Of a DNA stretch of 14,504 nt, positions 14,225 through 14,504 are shown one piece after another (position 1 is the stretch's first letter; every line of letters starts with the position of its first letter). The translations under genes were made by a program, and so were the position numbers. This DNA comes from Acidaminococcaceae bacterium UBA2453 (GTDB lineage: Bacteria; Bacillota; Negativicutes; Acidaminococcales; Acidaminococcaceae), in assembly GCA_002342505.1 (NCBI GenBank), contig DDQB01000037.1, positions 1 through 14,504 of the forward strand. The letters run 5' to 3'. The notes below the pieces were generated by a model. The model saw nothing but the letters and a program-made list of their open reading frames with translations, was not told where the DNA came from and did not search any database.

Positions 14225-14504
14225 ATGTCAATTAAAATAGCCTGCGGACAAATAGAGGTCATTGCCGGGCGTCCGGATCTGAACACAGAAAAAATTTTAC
14301 AATTCATCAGCCTTGCAAAAAAAGAAAACGTTGATATTTTACTTTTTCCGGAAATGGCTGTACCTGGTTATATGATTGGCGACCTGTGGGAGCAGACTTC
14401 ATTTTTAAAAGACTGCGAAGTCTATGGTCAACAAATTATTGCCGCATCCCAGGGTATCACTGTAATCTTTGGTAATGTGGCGACTGAATGGAAACGGAAA
14501 AATA
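14225..14504 (+). CDS. nadE: Glutamine-dependent NAD+ synthetase, N-terminal nitrilase part
   Basis: About 93 N-terminal residues lie in the window; the frame is open at the right edge. MSIKIACGQIEVIAG is followed by DILLFPEMAVPGY (37-49), with E43 the catalytic Glu of the carbon-nitrogen hydrolase (nitrilase) fold. The segment MIGDLWEQTSFLKDCEVYGQ (50-69) and the following TVIFGNVA are like the amidotransferase domain of NAD synthetases that take ammonia from glutamine, the last step of NAD+ synthesis. The C-terminal synthetase domain and the Lys and Cys of the triad are beyond the window, so another nitrilase-family amidase is possible. AAGAAGG lies 7 nt upstream of the ATG. It is the only plus-strand gene and is divergent from ybaK. 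Confidence 0.8.
   Translation, partial: MSIKIACGQIEVIAGRPDLNTEKILQFISLAKKENVDILLFPEMAVPGYMIGDLWEQTSFLKDCEVYGQQIIAASQGITVIFGNVATEWKRKN

Noticed and set aside
1..14504. CRISPR arrays, insertion sequences, tRNA or rRNA genes, prophage or attachment sites
   Set aside because: I saw no regularly spaced repeats, transposase or integrase sequences, or RNA genes in either strand; the block looks like vertically inherited core genome.

Overview
The window is a conserved chromosomal block from a Firmicutes-type bacterium. Sixteen genes run on the minus strand and one partial gene runs on the plus strand at the right end. Read in the direction of transcription (right to left), the order is ybaK, thrC, rpsB, tsf, pyrH, frr, a small PASTA-like ORF, a 2[4Fe-4S] ferredoxin, uppS, cdsA, dxr, rseP, ispG, proS, mgtC and the 5' end of polC. 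The rpsB-tsf-pyrH-frr-uppS-cdsA-dxr-rseP-proS-polC backbone is the classical Firmicutes order. PolC and the strong GGAGG Shine-Dalgarno sites agree with this. The ferredoxin, the anaerobe-style gene set and the protein flavour suggest Negativicutes (Dialister/Megasphaera-like), but this lineage call is an inference, not a proof.

Layout. Positions 1-284 hold the N-terminus of PolC. Positions 425-5118 hold mgtC, proS, ispG and rseP. Positions 5199-8141 hold dxr, cdsA and uppS. Positions 8212-9896 hold ferredoxin, the PASTA-like ORF, frr and pyrH, which are tightly packed with 1-nt, 2-nt and overlapping junctions. Positions 10153-11897 hold tsf and rpsB, followed by a textbook terminator and preceded by a consensus promoter and a structured leader. 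Positions 12038-14093 hold thrC and ybaK. A divergent promoter region lies at 14094-14224, and the glutamine-dependent NAD synthetase gene starts at 14225 on the plus strand.

How the genes fit together. RpsB, Tsf, Frr and ProS serve translation, and YbaK removes Cys mischarged by ProS. PyrH supplies UDP. Dxr and IspG are MEP-pathway isoprenoid enzymes, UppS uses the isoprenoid product for the cell-wall lipid carrier, and CdsA makes CDP-diacylglycerol. RseP is a membrane-embedded protease. The ferredoxin is a plausible electron donor for the Fe-S enzyme IspG. Visible transcription signals divide the block into rpsB-tsf, pyrH-frr-PASTA-like-ferredoxin, and uppS onward. An intrinsic terminator lies between ferredoxin and uppS.

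This is mostly an ordinary housekeeping region. I saw no mobile elements, CRISPR arrays, rRNA or tRNA genes. The points most worth a second look are the small PASTA-like protein coupled to the ferredoxin, a promoter-like dyad hidden inside that small gene, the ferredoxin/uppS terminator, and the folded rpsB leader.
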